A stretch of DNA of 64,000 nucleotides from an uncultured Clostridium sp. GTDB taxonomy: Bacteria; Bacillota; Clostridia; Clostridiales; Clostridiaceae. The stretch lies in NCBI GenBank assembly GCA_900548455.1, contig URKQ01000001.1, forward strand, positions 124,001-188,000. Reading direction: 5' to 3'. Both the position numbers and the translations under genes were made by a program. Shown piece after piece: positions 1 to 8,272 of this stretch (position 1 is its first letter; every line of letters begins with the position of its first letter). The notes beneath the pieces were generated by a model. That model ran no database searches. It had not been told where the DNA came from and worked only from the letters and a program-made list of their open reading frames with translations.

Positions 1-1
1 A

Positions 2-1216
2 GCGGGGATAGGAGTATGTGGTCCGATTGTAACACTATTATCTTCTTTTGGAACTTTAGTTGGAATTGGAGGATCAATTCTAGTAGCTATGAGTATGGGA
101 GAAGGTGACAATAAGAAAGCAGAAGATATATTAGCTAATAGTTTTTTGTTGCTAATTATTTTTTCTGGGGTTCTTACAATAGTATTTTTAATTCTGAAGG
201 AAAAATTAATTATTTGGTTTGGTGCTAGTGATGTGACATTTCAATATGCAAATACATATTTAACTATTTATACAGCAGGGACATTTTTTGCATTAATGGC
301 GCTAGGGTTAAATTATTTTATTAATTGTCAAGGGTTTGCGTTTGCGGGTATGTGCACAGTTGTAATAGGGGCAATTTCCAATATAATCTTAGATGCTGTA
401 TTTATTTTCGGGTTCAATTTAGGAGTTGCAGGTGCTGCTTATGCTACTGTAATTGCACAAATGATTTCATTCATATTTGCAATAGCTTTTATGTACAATC
501 GAAAGGTAAAAATTAAAATTAAGTTTCGAAATTATTCTCTTGGTATTATAAAGAAAATTTTAAGTATAGGTATGTCTCCTTTTATAATATTAGCTACGGA
601 TAGCTTTATAATTATTGCTATGAACAGTGTGCTTCAAAGATATGGAGGACCTGAACAAGGTGATTTTTTAGTGTCATGTGTAACAATAGTTCAAAGTTAT
701 TTCCTATTGATAACAGGACCACTAATTGGAATTAGCGGTGGAACTCAAGCGTTAATTAGTTATAATTATGGGGCAGGAGATAGTAAAAGAGTTAAAAAAT
801 CAGAACGATTTATCCTTTTGATAGCACTTATATTTACGACATCAATGTTTTTGATATCACAATTTTTACCTCAAGTATTTATAAGATTGTTTACTGATGT
901 ACCTGATTATATTGAGTTCTGTACATGGGGAATAAAAGTATTTACTTTAGGAGTAATTCCTATGGCATTTCAATATGTTTTTGTTGACGGGCTTACAGCT
1001 TTGGGAAGGGTTAAGACAGCGCTTACGTTATCCCTAACTAGAAAAGGATTGTATGTTGTTTCTACCCTAATGTTACCGATAATATATAGTGCAACAAGTG
1101 CATTTTATGCTCAGCCTATTGCGGATATAACAAGTGCTACAATTACTACTGTTGTTTTTCTGCTAATATTTAATAAACACTTACAAAAAAGAGTAGAAAA
1201 AATTCAAAATACATAA
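2..1216 (+). CDS. MATE family multidrug efflux transporter, 5' truncated by window edge
   Basis: The reading frame is open from base 2 and runs 404 residues to a TAA, so the gene begins outside the window. Full MATE proteins are about 450 residues, so roughly the first 45 are missing. It is almost entirely hydrophobic with about ten or eleven visible membrane segments and the internal two-fold repeat of the family; stretches such as SYNYGAGDSKRVKKSE are the typical MATE loop after the seventh helix. Expected role is drug or metabolite export at the cytoplasmic membrane, driven by Na+ or H+; the substrate cannot be told. It ends at a strong terminator shared with the converging gene downstream. 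Confidence 0.9.
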   Translation, partial: AGIGVCGPIVTLLSSFGTLVGIGGSILVAMSMGEGDNKKAEDILANSFLLLIIFSGVLTIVFLILKEKLIIWFGASDVTFQYANTYLTIYTAGTFFALMALGLNYFINCQGFAFAGMCTVVIGAISNIILDAVFIFGFNLGVAGAAYATVIAQMISFIFAIAFMYNRKVKIKIKFRNYSLGIIKKILSIGMSPFIILATDSFIIIAMNSVLQRYGGPEQGDFLVSCVTIVQSYFLLITGPLIGISGGTQALISYNYGAGDSKRVKKSERFILLIALIFTTSMFLISQFLPQVFIRLFTDVPDYIEFCTWGIKVFTLGVIPMAFQYVFVDGLTALGRVKTALTLSLTRKGLYVVSTLMLPIIYSATSAFYAQPIADITSATITTVVFLLIFNKHLQKRVEKIQNT

Positions 1217-1230
1217 ATAGGTATTTAATA

Positions 1231-1268
1231 AAGGGTTGAAAAGTAACTTTACTTTTCAACCCTTTTAG
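1231..1268. terminator. Bidirectional intrinsic terminator
   Basis: Perfect 15-bp stem (1231-1245 with 1250-1264, loop ACTT) lying between the converging MATE and phosphorylase genes, with a short T run on the + side and an A run on the other. Confidence 0.85.
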
Positions 1269-1281
1269 ATTTAATATACAA

Positions 1282-2064
1282 TTATATTTTAGTTAAAGTT
1301 TCTAATAATATCTTTGGAATAGTGTTAAACTTACCATAATGCTTTAACTTTTTCTCTTCATCTGAAAGAAGTGTTAAAAGGGAATTTCCAGATACAGTAT
1401 TGTCAATAACCATAAGCAATGCAGAAGCATTTAAGTTACAAAGTTGTGCTGCATTAAAAAAGGCAGAGGTTTCCATTTCAATACAGTTGCAATTTAAATT
1501 AACTATTTTATTTATATTAATATATTCACCAAGGATAGTGTCAATTGAAAATACTTTACCAGACCATATTTTATTTGGAGCATGTACAAATTTATTAGCA
1601 ATCGTGAATAATTGAGAATTCAATTCTTTATCTGCATAATATTTTTCACCAAAACAGTCTTTTAAATCTGGAGTTAAAAATCTACTAAAACCTTCTCCAC
1701 ACACTGAATATTCAGGAATAATTACATCACCTATTTTCATATTTATATCTAATCCACCAACAGATCCAACAAAAATAACTTTTTTGCAGTTTGTAACTGA
1801 TAATCCCAAAATAGTATCGCCAACAAAGGCTGCACTCATGGGAGTTCGAATCAGTGTAAACTTTATAGAATTATATTTGACATTAAATACAGTACCTTTA
1901 GAAACTTCAATAATTTCATCAACATAATCATCAAAAATTGTAATCCAGTTAGGTGCTACAACTACAATTTCATTAATATCATTATAGCTACACCCAAAGG
2001 TAAAGTTAATAATTTCTTCTTCATTAGCATAATTTTCTAATAAAAATTTTACTGTCTTGATCAT
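1282..2064 (-). CDS. Nucleoside phosphorylase-like protein (PNP/UDP family)
   Basis: A 260-residue protein of the phosphorylase superfamily, which splits purine or pyrimidine nucleosides (or related thio-nucleosides) with phosphate or water in salvage. Visible family marks are the glycine-rich GSVGGLD segment around residue 100 and the nucleoside-binding CIEMETSAFF segment around residue 195, followed by LLMVIDNT. The first 60 residues are more divergent than in standard uridine or purine phosphorylases, so the substrate is open. The start is an ATG seven bases after AAGGAG. An imperfect dyad (2077-2087 with 2097-2107) sits directly upstream of the ribosome site. Single-gene unit ending at the shared terminator. 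Confidence 0.8.
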   Translation of the reverse strand: MIKTVKFLLENYANEEEIINFTFGCSYNDINEIVVVAPNWITIFDDYVDEIIEVSKGTVFNVKYNSIKFTLIRTPMSAAFVGDTILGLSVTNCKKVIFVGSVGGLDINMKIGDVIIPEYSVCGEGFSRFLTPDLKDCFGEKYYADKELNSQLFTIANKFVHAPNKIWSGKVFSIDTILGEYININKIVNLNCNCIEMETSAFFNAAQLCNLNASALLMVIDNTVSGNSLLTLLSDEEKKLKHYGKFNTIPKILLETLTKI

Positions 2065-2076
2065 AAGTAAATCTCC

Positions 2077-2107
2077 TTACGTTAAAATATATACTATTTT
2101 TAATGTA
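2077..2107 (-). promoter_or_regulatory. Dyad just upstream of the phosphorylase-like gene
   Basis: Arms 2077-2087 and 2097-2107 pair over 11 bp with one G-T, overlapping the edge of the ribosome site. It could be a 5' leader hairpin or an operator; no family could be assigned. Confidence 0.35.
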
Positions 2108-2221
2108 AATATTATATCATATAATAAGTAAAATAACTGGAGTAATTAATGTATAGCACATGATAAAGAAATATAAACACACATTATATGTAACAATAAA
2201 AATACACTATATATAACAATA

Positions 2222-2253
2222 AATGTACATATAATAAAATTATAATGTACATT
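2222..2253 (-). terminator. Possible terminator of the 57-codon gene
   Basis: AATGTACAT at 2222-2230 pairs with ATGTACATT at 2245-2253, immediately after the stop of the small minus-strand gene. The stem is AT-rich and the T tract is weak. Confidence 0.4.
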
Positions 2254-2427
2254 TTATTTATTAGTTTTCCAGCTTGATTTTATTTCATTTTCTTTAATGA
2301 CAGATCTAATCAACTCTTTTAGTTCTGCAGAGTTTTCTTTTATAGCATGTTTAATAGCTAGTTTTACAATACTATAAGTTATTCTTCCAATAATGAAAAA
2401 TAAAAAAAATATAATAAATAGATTCAT
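2254..2427 (-). CDS. Small membrane-anchored hypothetical protein (57 aa)
   Basis: This 57-residue frame reads MNLFIIFFLFFIIGRITYSI at its start: a single hydrophobic segment, then a charged tail rich in Lys and Glu (KENSAELKELIRSVIKENE). The ATG is preceded by GAGGAGAGGG at 5-7 bases, one of the best ribosome sites in the area, which is the main reason to accept it. The pattern of one N-terminal membrane helix and an amphipathic charged tail is common in small clostridial membrane peptides. No family is recognised. It faces a longer but poorly supported plus-strand frame, which was rejected. Confidence 0.6.
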   Translation of the reverse strand: MNLFIIFFLFFIIGRITYSIVKLAIKHAIKENSAELKELIRSVIKENEIKSSWKTNK

Positions 2428-2665
2428 ATTAAATCCCTCTCCTCGTATTAATTATTACAGAAATAAATTTTTAAACAAGGTATATAAGTACAAATTATGT
2501 AACGGTATAAGTACATTTAATGAAAAAAATATATACATTAAATGTTCATTTTACGAAACATTAATAGTACAAAAAATTTTCATGTATTACTTAAAAGCAA
2601 TTGTAGATTAGTATGTTTAAAGAAATGAGTAGAGTTATAAATTATATAATAAAAGAATTAATTTT

Positions 2666-2821
2666 TTAATTTTCCCTAAGAAAATTTTTGATAAAGGTTA
2701 CAGTTTCCTCATACATTTTGTTAGAAATTAAATATGTTGTGATATTGCTATCTATTATATAGCATATTTCACATCCGGAGTTGCGGTGAATTTTTAAGTA
2801 TTTAATTACTTTAGACTCCAA
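2666..2821 (-). pseudogene. Probable gene remnant (C-terminal fragment)
   Basis: An open frame of 51 codons from a TTG, ending at a TAA, with protein-like composition (for example NSGCEICYIIDSNITTYLIS then YEETVTFIKNFLREN). No ribosome site precedes any possible start, and an in-frame stop lies a few codons upstream. It reads like the end of a once longer cytoplasmic protein. Family unknown; it could be chance. Confidence 0.3.
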
Positions 2822-2912
2822 TTTAATATATATATCTTACTATAAAATAGAATAAATGTAAAAATAAAGGTTATATTAAACTGATATGAAAAAGCAGCTT
2901 AATATTTCATAG

Positions 2913-3071
2913 AATTACTCGCCCTTTGAAAATTATATAAGTTTGTTTAATTTATTGTATGGCAAACAAGACTACGATAAATGAGATTTTTGTAAGCTAA
3001 TCAAAGATATTAAAAAAGTGTTAGGAAGCTACAAACTAAGAGTTTTTGTTTACGGTTTTACCTATATTTGA
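2913..3071 (+). pseudogene. Probable gene remnant with an in-frame TGA
   Basis: Two protein-like stretches lie in the same frame, split by one TGA at 2982-2984: NYSPFENYISLFNLLYGKQD before it and DFCKLIKDIKKVLGSYKLRV after it, closing at a TGA at 3069. There is no start codon or ribosome site. The amphipathic, aromatic-rich text is unlike the flanking AT-rich spacer and suggests a decayed coding sequence. Family unknown. Confidence 0.3.
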
Positions 3072-3270
3072 TATAATTGTGATTATACAAGTTTTAAACA
3101 TCAATTTAATATGAAGTTTATTAATTATAACAAATGTATATAAGTTGCAATAACATTGTTCATTTTATGTTTTTACAAAGTGGATTAAGCTAATATGATA
3201 TGGAATATGTGGAGCAACTTATATAATTGGAATTAACTAATGAATATTTGCAAGGTAAAGGTGGGGTATT

Positions 3271-3474
3271 ATGGATAGAATGGGCAAAATAATGAATAGT
3301 TTTGTATTGGGAATATCTGTACTTATTGGTATTAATGTACTTAGATATTTTAATTTAGAAAACAAGAATTTCTTTATAGGTTGGTTAGCAGTTTTTGTTC
3401 CAACATTTGTATGTTATATGGTTATTTCCTTTGTATTTAAGCAAATAGCAAAGCTTGCAAAGGGAAATAAATAA
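3271..3474 (+). CDS. Small integral membrane protein (67 aa)
   Basis: A 67-residue protein with two hydrophobic segments (about residues 10-26 and 36-56) linked by NLENKNF and ending in a basic tail (KQIAKLAKGNK), which predicts both ends in the cytoplasm. The ATG follows AAAGGTGGGG at six bases, and a good terminator follows the stop, so it looks like a complete single-gene unit. No family is recognised. It lies just before the ParA locus but is separated from it by a terminator and a promoter, so no functional link is implied. Confidence 0.6.
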   Translation: MDRMGKIMNSFVLGISVLIGINVLRYFNLENKNFFIGWLAVFVPTFVCYMVISFVFKQIAKLAKGNK

Positions 3475-3523
3475 GTTATCGATTATGACTTTAATTTATG
3501 AATTAAATGTGTTTTTATTTTAA

Positions 3524-3557
3524 AAAGAATGCTGATATTTATAGCATTCTTTTTTTT
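3524..3557 (+). terminator. Intrinsic terminator after the small membrane protein
   Basis: AGAATGCT (3526-3533) pairs with AGCATTCT (3543-3550) and is followed by a run of eight T. Confidence 0.85.
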
Positions 3558-3601
3558 ATGAAATTTTTTGTTTAAAAAAAATAATAAATGTAGAAATTTC
3601 T

Positions 3602-3652
3602 TTGAAATTTATTATAATAAAAAGTGATAAAGTATGTTACAATAGAACATAC
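3602..3652 (+). promoter_or_regulatory. Promoter with an overlapping dyad upstream of parA
   Basis: TTGAAA (3602-3607), 17-bp spacer, TGATAA (3625-3630) make a plausible vegetative promoter. The dyad GTATGTT/AACATAC (3632-3638, 3646-3652) covers the expected start site. Between here and the ATG the words TGTTACAA, TGTACA, TTGTACAT and TTGTAACA recur, as expected for binding repeats of a partition repressor or centromere. Confidence 0.5.
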
Positions 3653-3732
3653 AGGTAATGTACAGTAAAAAGTATTTATATTGTACATAGATTACACATA
3701 AATTGTAACAGAAAAATAAGGGGGTTTGAGAC

Positions 3733-4533
3733 ATGAATTGTAACAATGAATGTACAAATAATGGTAGGCCTAAGGTTATTAGCATTGTAAATAATAAGGG
3801 GGGTGTAGCTAAGACTACATCAACTATTAACATATCATCAGCACTTGCTAAAATGGGTAAGAGAGTACTCATGATAGACTTAGATCCACAGGCAAGTCTT
3901 AGTGTGAATTTTGGATTAGATCCATTAGAAAAGGCATATAATATTAGTACAATATTGACTGAGGATATTAATCTTGAAGAAGTAATTTGTCCAACTTACA
4001 TAGAAAACTTAGATTTAATAATAAGTAATATTGAACTTTCAAAAGCAGAGTTTGTATTGATTTCGAAAATAGGAAGAGAAAATTTACTTAAAAAGAAGAT
4101 AGATAAATTTGTTGCTAATCATGCTGGTGAATATGACTATATTATTATTGATAATTCACCATCACTTGGAATTTTAACAATTAACAGTTTAATGGCTAGT
4201 GATTATGTAATTGCACCTACTGATCCTACATACTTTAGTTTAAAGGGTCTAGAAATTTTAACTTCTACTATTGGAGAAATTAAAGCTTGGAATGAGAGTT
4301 TGGAATTTTTAGGAGTCTTAGTTACTATGTATGATTCAAGGGTTAAGCATCATAAAGATGTTATTGAGGCACTTCATGCTAAGTATCCTGTTTTTGATGA
4401 TATCGTTAAAAAAAGTATTAAATTTGCAGATTCATGCTTATCAATGAGTAGCATATTTGAGTATGCAGGAGATGATTTTGAAGGATCAATAGCATATTAT
4501 AATGTAGCGAAGGAGATAGTAAATCATGGCTAA
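3733..4533 (+). CDS. parA: ParA/Soj-type partition ATPase
   Basis: A 266-residue ParA-family ATPase: deviant Walker A KGGVAKTT at residues 22-29, the A' motif LMIDLDPQASLS about residue 46, Walker B region YIIIDNSPSLGIL about residue 138, and the late family block PTDPTYFSLKGLE. Such proteins bind DNA in the ATP form and move plasmids, origins or large cell complexes. There is no N-terminal DNA-binding domain, so it resembles chromosomal Soj or type Ib plasmid ParA. The ATG follows GGGGG. The stop overlaps the next gene by eight bases, the usual parA-parB arrangement. Its small unfamiliar partner argues for a plasmid-type locus rather than the chromosomal soj-spo0J pair. Confidence 0.9.
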   Translation: MNCNNECTNNGRPKVISIVNNKGGVAKTTSTINISSALAKMGKRVLMIDLDPQASLSVNFGLDPLEKAYNISTILTEDINLEEVICPTYIENLDLIISNIELSKAEFVLISKIGRENLLKKKIDKFVANHAGEYDYIIIDNSPSLGILTINSLMASDYVIAPTDPTYFSLKGLEILTSTIGEIKAWNESLEFLGVLVTMYDSRVKHHKDVIEALHAKYPVFDDIVKKSIKFADSCLSMSSIFEYAGDDFEGSIAYYNVAKEIVNHG

Positions 4534-4954
4534 AAAAAGAGTAAGTCTTGCGGAAAGAGAGAAGATGCAAAGTCCTATTAAAAATACATTAATGGGATTT
4601 ATGAGTACGGATAAATCGGCAGAACCAGAAGAAAAGGTTGAAGCTGATGTAGAAGTTATTGAAGAAAAAAAGCCTCAGGTCAACATAGATGCTAACTTAT
4701 CTTCCAGAGCAAGTAAGGTAACAGAGGATGGAGTTACTAAATCTATAGAGACAAAAAAATTAAAGCTTGGGGCAAGTACATTTAAAGTTATATTCGATAG
4801 AGAAGAAGATTTAAGAAGAGCAGCATATCATCTTCATCAAGATACAATTGATAAAATTGAACTATGCTCAAAGTCAGCAGGAATGAAAAAAGCAGAATTT
4901 GTAGATCTTATTTTAAATGCAGTTCTTTCTGAAATTGTTGATAAATCAAAATAA
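4526..4954 (+). CDS. Small ParA partner protein (plasmid ParB-like, 142 aa)
   Basis: Translationally coupled to parA (8-base overlap; AAGGAG ten bases before the ATG). The first 70 residues are basic then acidic and probably unstructured; the C-terminal part (DREEDLRRAAYHLHQDTIDK onward to about residue 138) is a compact helical segment of the kind found in ribbon-helix-helix or other small DNA-binding partition proteins. It lacks the ParB/Spo0J nuclease-like domain. The likely job is to bind a centromere near the promoter and stimulate the ATPase through its basic N-terminus (KKRVSLAEREK). This follows from position rather than a recognised domain. Confidence 0.65.
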   Translation: MAKKRVSLAEREKMQSPIKNTLMGFMSTDKSAEPEEKVEADVEVIEEKKPQVNIDANLSSRASKVTEDGVTKSIETKKLKLGASTFKVIFDREEDLRRAAYHLHQDTIDKIELCSKSAGMKKAEFVDLILNAVLSEIVDKSK

Positions 4955-4970
4955 TTTAGTGGTTTTTATA

Positions 4971-5010
4971 AAAAAATTCCATGGAAATAATTTTTCCATG
5001 GAATTTTTTT
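4971..5010. terminator. Bidirectional intrinsic terminator
   Basis: Fifteen-bp perfect stem (4971-4985 with 4995-5009) containing CCATGG, flanked by A and T runs, between the converging par operon and the pyrophosphatase gene. Confidence 0.85.
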
Positions 5011-5012
5011 AA

Positions 5013-5579
5013 TTAGATGCAATTGTACCAAGTGGCGAAGCTTCTTAAACTTGATGACTTTTCTAAATATTTATATTTAATAAAATCTTCTTCATTAAAT
5101 TCAGCAAGAGTTTTGTTAAAGCCATTGGGTATGTAAATATGCCATAAAATAGACCACTTATTTATTTTATCTGTACCTTTAATAGCATGGGATAGTGTTC
5201 CAAAGCATTTGCTTTCAAAGAATTTCATTGAAGTCCCATCATAATATGCAACACATTCCCTAAATTCACAGTATCGATCATCTTGATCTTCCATTAATTT
5301 TAAAATACCCTTTAATCCAATTGTATCAAGTGCATGATTAACATAAGCTCTTGGAAATCCATTAAGAGCTTTTATGAAAAAACCTGAGTCTAAAGCAATA
5401 CATGGCCTTTTTACCAAGTCATAGGCTTGTAACACTTTTTCCTTAGCTATTTCTTTTATATCATCACCTCTAGGTTCGATTAGTTCAGCATTATAAGGTA
5501 AAACAATTATATTTTCTAGTTCTTTTTGAGCTGAAGCTATTTTACCTTTGTTACTAGTTACAAATATTATTTCCTTCAT
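5013..5579 (-). CDS. Non-canonical purine NTP pyrophosphatase, Ham1/RdgB-like
   Basis: A protein of about 188 residues with the Ham1 layout: an N-terminal VTSNKGKIASAQKEL triphosphate-binding segment and the metal-binding ALDSGFFIKALNGFPRAYVN segment near residue 65. Family enzymes remove inosine and xanthosine triphosphates from the pool. The closing motif, usually SHR followed by Ala, reads SSSLRSFATW here, so it is a divergent member and the substrate may differ. The chosen ATG (MKEIIF) has AAAGGA eleven bases upstream; an earlier ATG four codons back overlaps that ribosome site. It ends at the terminator shared with the par operon. Confidence 0.75.
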   Translation of the reverse strand: MKEIIFVTSNKGKIASAQKELENIIVLPYNAELIEPRGDDIKEIAKEKVLQAYDLVKRPCIALDSGFFIKALNGFPRAYVNHALDTIGLKGILKLMEDQDDRYCEFRECVAYYDGTSMKFFESKCFGTLSHAIKGTDKINKWSILWHIYIPNGFNKTLAEFNEEDFIKYKYLEKSSSLRSFATWYNCI

Positions 5580-5764
5580 TTGTAAAACCATCCTTTATTC
5601 ATATGTATAAAATTCAAACTTTTACAATTTATATTTACTAATTGTAAAATGAGTCATTGTAAATTGCAATATATATTATATAACATTTAGTTATAAATGC
5701 CAGAAAAAATTTGTATTTCGTACTATATTTATGAAATTATTAGAGTATAGACATGAATTTACAT

Positions 5765-5808
5765 AAAAAATCATCTTATGTAGAAGTAATGTGGATGATG
5801 ATTTTTTA
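5765..5808 (+). terminator. Terminator-like hairpin in the 5580-5982 spacer
   Basis: An 11-bp perfect stem (5765-5775 with 5797-5807) ending in six T sits between two divergent genes, where no known transcript should end. It might close a short untranslated RNA or a leader. Otherwise this 400-base spacer is AT-rich with no gene seen. Confidence 0.4.
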
Positions 5809-5865
5809 TATACATAATATATGACTTCAAGTTGAATTTTTTAGCATTTATAAATAATAATATTT

Positions 5866-5878
5866 TTCGTAATACGAA
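5866..5878. promoter_or_regulatory. Perfect 13-bp palindrome upstream of the sensor kinase
   Basis: TTCGTAATACGAA is a perfect dyad, and the half-site TACGAA recurs at 5941-5946, close to the kinase start. The arrangement suggests a repressor or activator site; the protein is unknown. Confidence 0.4.
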
Positions 5879-5982
5879 TAAATTGAAATATATGGTTAAT
5901 AAAAAATATTGTAACTATTTTTGTAGAATTTATTTTATATTACGAATAATCATCTTATAATAAAAATAAAGGGGTGACTTAT

Positions 5983-8097
5983 ATGTATAATAAGATTTTC
6001 AAGAAATCCTATATTACTCAAGGCACTATGGACGAGCTTATAAAGGAAATTGATAAGATTGAAGATTGTATATGGGTTAAAAATAAAGAGGGATTTTATT
6101 TAAATGCCAATGAAAGTCTATGTAAACTCCTTGGTGAGAAAAAAGAAAATTTATTAAAAACCAACAATAGAGATATATTTTTAGAAGATAGTTTTAACTT
6201 AATAGTAGAAAATGATGTGAAAGTGATAAATACCCAGAAAAAGAGTGTGATGAATGAATACCTATATATAAAGGGTAAGGAAGTTTTGTTGCATACTAAC
6301 AAGATTCCTATAATAGGTAATGATGGAAATTGCAATTCATTTTTAGCTATTGGATCTATAATAAGTGATTATGGAGATTATGGAAGTTTAAATGATAGTG
6401 AAGAGGAGAATCTTAAAGTAAATTTAATAATTGAAAATGACAAAAGTGATGAAGAGACACTATATAGTTCAATCTATGACTATTTAAAGGATTTATATAT
6501 TCAATTAAAGGTTGATGGAATTAGCATATGGTCATATGATGAGAAAAATAAAACTATAATTAAGAAAATAAGTGTAGGTATAGCTGGGAATATGTTAGAT
6601 GAAACTAGTATGAGTATTTCAGATGAGTATATATCAAGGATAATGAATTATAAGAGTAATATATTAAATCCATTTCAAATACAAAAATTAAATGAAATAT
6701 ATAATGAACCAATGTACTATGATAGGTTTAAGGACATATTCAATTCTGCATATATAAATATTATACCAATTACCTATAAGAATAATTTTTTAGGTATATT
6801 AAATTTATATTATAGCAATGAAAAGGATGTATACAGTGAGAATATTAAATATGTAAATCATATATGTGATAGGATTGCTCTTTCTTTAAAAAATGTTTTT
6901 CTTTGCAATGAATTAAAGGATCAATTAAGCCAGAAAGTACATCTTGAAAATCAAATGAGGAGATTTTTAAGTATAGCATCAGATTTAAGCTTTATTGTAG
7001 ATGAAAAGGGATATATTAGAAAAATGAGTTCAAATGCAGCTAAAGTTTTAGGTTGGTCTAATAAAGAGCTTAGAGCAATGCCCATACAATGTTTGGTAAA
7101 AGTTACATCTAGTAGCGTGAATTATCATGAAGTATTGACTACTTATGATAAAAAGTGTGATGGTGGAGTTTGTAAAGTAAAATGTAAGGATGGAGCATAT
7201 AAACTTTTAGAGTGGTATTACTATCATGATAGTTATGAAAAGGAGATATATATTGTTGGAAAAGATGTAACAAAGTTTGCTATGCTTGAACAAAAGGTTA
7301 CAGACTTAGAATTAAAAAGTGAAAAAGAAATGTTTAAAACAGAATTTTTAGCTAATGTATCTCACGAGTTTAAGACACCATTAAATATAATATTGTCTGG
7401 TGTTAAGTTAGAATTATTAAATAGTGATGATAGTAAGAAAACAAATAGGTTAAATATGATAAAAAATAATTCCTATAGACTCTTAAGGTTAATAAATAAT
7501 TTAATTGATATTAATGAAGTTGATATGAATTACTCAAGATTAAATAAAAAGAATATAAATTTCATAGAATTTATTGAAAGTAGGGTAGATTTATTAGTAA
7601 AGAAAGGGTCTGAATTGAATAAAAGTATTATTTTTGATACAACAGTTGAAGAATTATTTTTGGGTTGCGATATTATAAAAATTGAAAAAGTGTTATTTAA
7701 CTTAGTTTCTAATGCAATGAAATATACCCATGAAAATGGGAAGATACTTATATCTGTTTATAGGGATGATAAAAATGTTTATGTCTCCATAAAGGATGAT
7801 GGTATTGGAATTCCACAAGGAAGTTATGAAAATATTTTTGAGCGATTTAAGCAAGTTGATAATGTTTTTATAAGAAGGGCTGAAGGAAGTGGAATAGGGC
7901 TTCCATTAAGTGAGTCTTTTGTGAGATTACATGATGGGGAAATATTTTTCAATAGAGAAATAGAAGAAGGGACTGAAGTTATATTTTCGCTTCCAATTAT
8001 TTTATCACAAGAAAATAATCTAGATTATATTTATAATGATAGCGATGATTTTATAAGAGAAAGAATGGATATAGAATTTTCAGACATATACAATTAG
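5983..8097 (+). CDS. Orphan sensor histidine kinase with PAS-GAF-PAS input
   Basis: A soluble, 704-residue kinase: PAS near residues 15-125, a GAF-like domain about 155-300, a second PAS about 330-440, then HisKA with FLANVSHEFKTPLN (phospho-His at residue 461), the N box NLVSNAMKYT, and G boxes DDGIGIP and GSGIGLPL. No membrane segment is seen, so it senses an internal signal. No response regulator is adjacent. In clostridia, orphan kinases of this build commonly phosphorylate Spo0A, which is the best guess here. The ATG at 5983 is chosen over an upstream GTG because AAGGGG lies eight bases before it. Confidence 0.9.
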   Translation: MYNKIFKKSYITQGTMDELIKEIDKIEDCIWVKNKEGFYLNANESLCKLLGEKKENLLKTNNRDIFLEDSFNLIVENDVKVINTQKKSVMNEYLYIKGKEVLLHTNKIPIIGNDGNCNSFLAIGSIISDYGDYGSLNDSEEENLKVNLIIENDKSDEETLYSSIYDYLKDLYIQLKVDGISIWSYDEKNKTIIKKISVGIAGNMLDETSMSISDEYISRIMNYKSNILNPFQIQKLNEIYNEPMYYDRFKDIFNSAYINIIPITYKNNFLGILNLYYSNEKDVYSENIKYVNHICDRIALSLKNVFLCNELKDQLSQKVHLENQMRRFLSIASDLSFIVDEKGYIRKMSSNAAKVLGWSNKELRAMPIQCLVKVTSSSVNYHEVLTTYDKKCDGGVCKVKCKDGAYKLLEWYYYHDSYEKEIYIVGKDVTKFAMLEQKVTDLELKSEKEMFKTEFLANVSHEFKTPLNIILSGVKLELLNSDDSKKTNRLNMIKNNSYRLLRLINNLIDINEVDMNYSRLNKKNINFIEFIESRVDLLVKKGSELNKSIIFDTTVEELFLGCDIIKIEKVLFNLVSNAMKYTHENGKILISVYRDDKNVYVSIKDDGIGIPQGSYENIFERFKQVDNVFIRRAEGSGIGLPLSESFVRLHDGEIFFNREIEEGTEVIFSLPIILSQENNLDYIYNDSDDFIRERMDIEFSDIYN

Positions 8098-8216
8098 TAG
8101 AAAAATTAAGATAATTAAATATAATTAAAGAGTGTGATAGATGTAGTGATTTATTTTGGTAAATAAATCTAAAATGACATAATTTTGTGATAAAGTAACA
8201 TTGCATATAATATAAT

Positions 8217-8260
8217 CTCCAATGTATAATTAAATCACAATTATTAATTATATATTGGAG
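8217..8260 (+). promoter_or_regulatory. Long hairpin that buries a ribosome-binding site
   Basis: Arms 8217-8233 and 8244-8260 pair over 17 bp with one G-U and a 10-base loop. The 3' arm contains most of the GGAGG (8257-8261) that serves the small frame starting at 8273. A T-rich stretch follows, so it could instead be the terminator of the kinase gene. Confidence 0.55.
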
Positions 8261-8272
8261 GTTTTGATTTTA

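Noticed and set aside
2170..2235. Imperfect tandem repeat of about 30 bases
   Set aside because: Very AT-rich and poorly matched; could be chance.
2393..2611. A 72-codon plus-strand frame
   Set aside because: No ribosome site, composition like spacer, and it overlaps a shorter minus-strand frame with a strong ribosome site.
3602..3760. A spo0J-type chromosomal parS
   Set aside because: No match to the conserved 16-bp parS palindrome was seen; the repeats are of another kind.
3612..3872. An 86-codon minus-strand frame
   Set aside because: It covers the par promoter and the start of parA, whose Walker A motif fixes the true frame.
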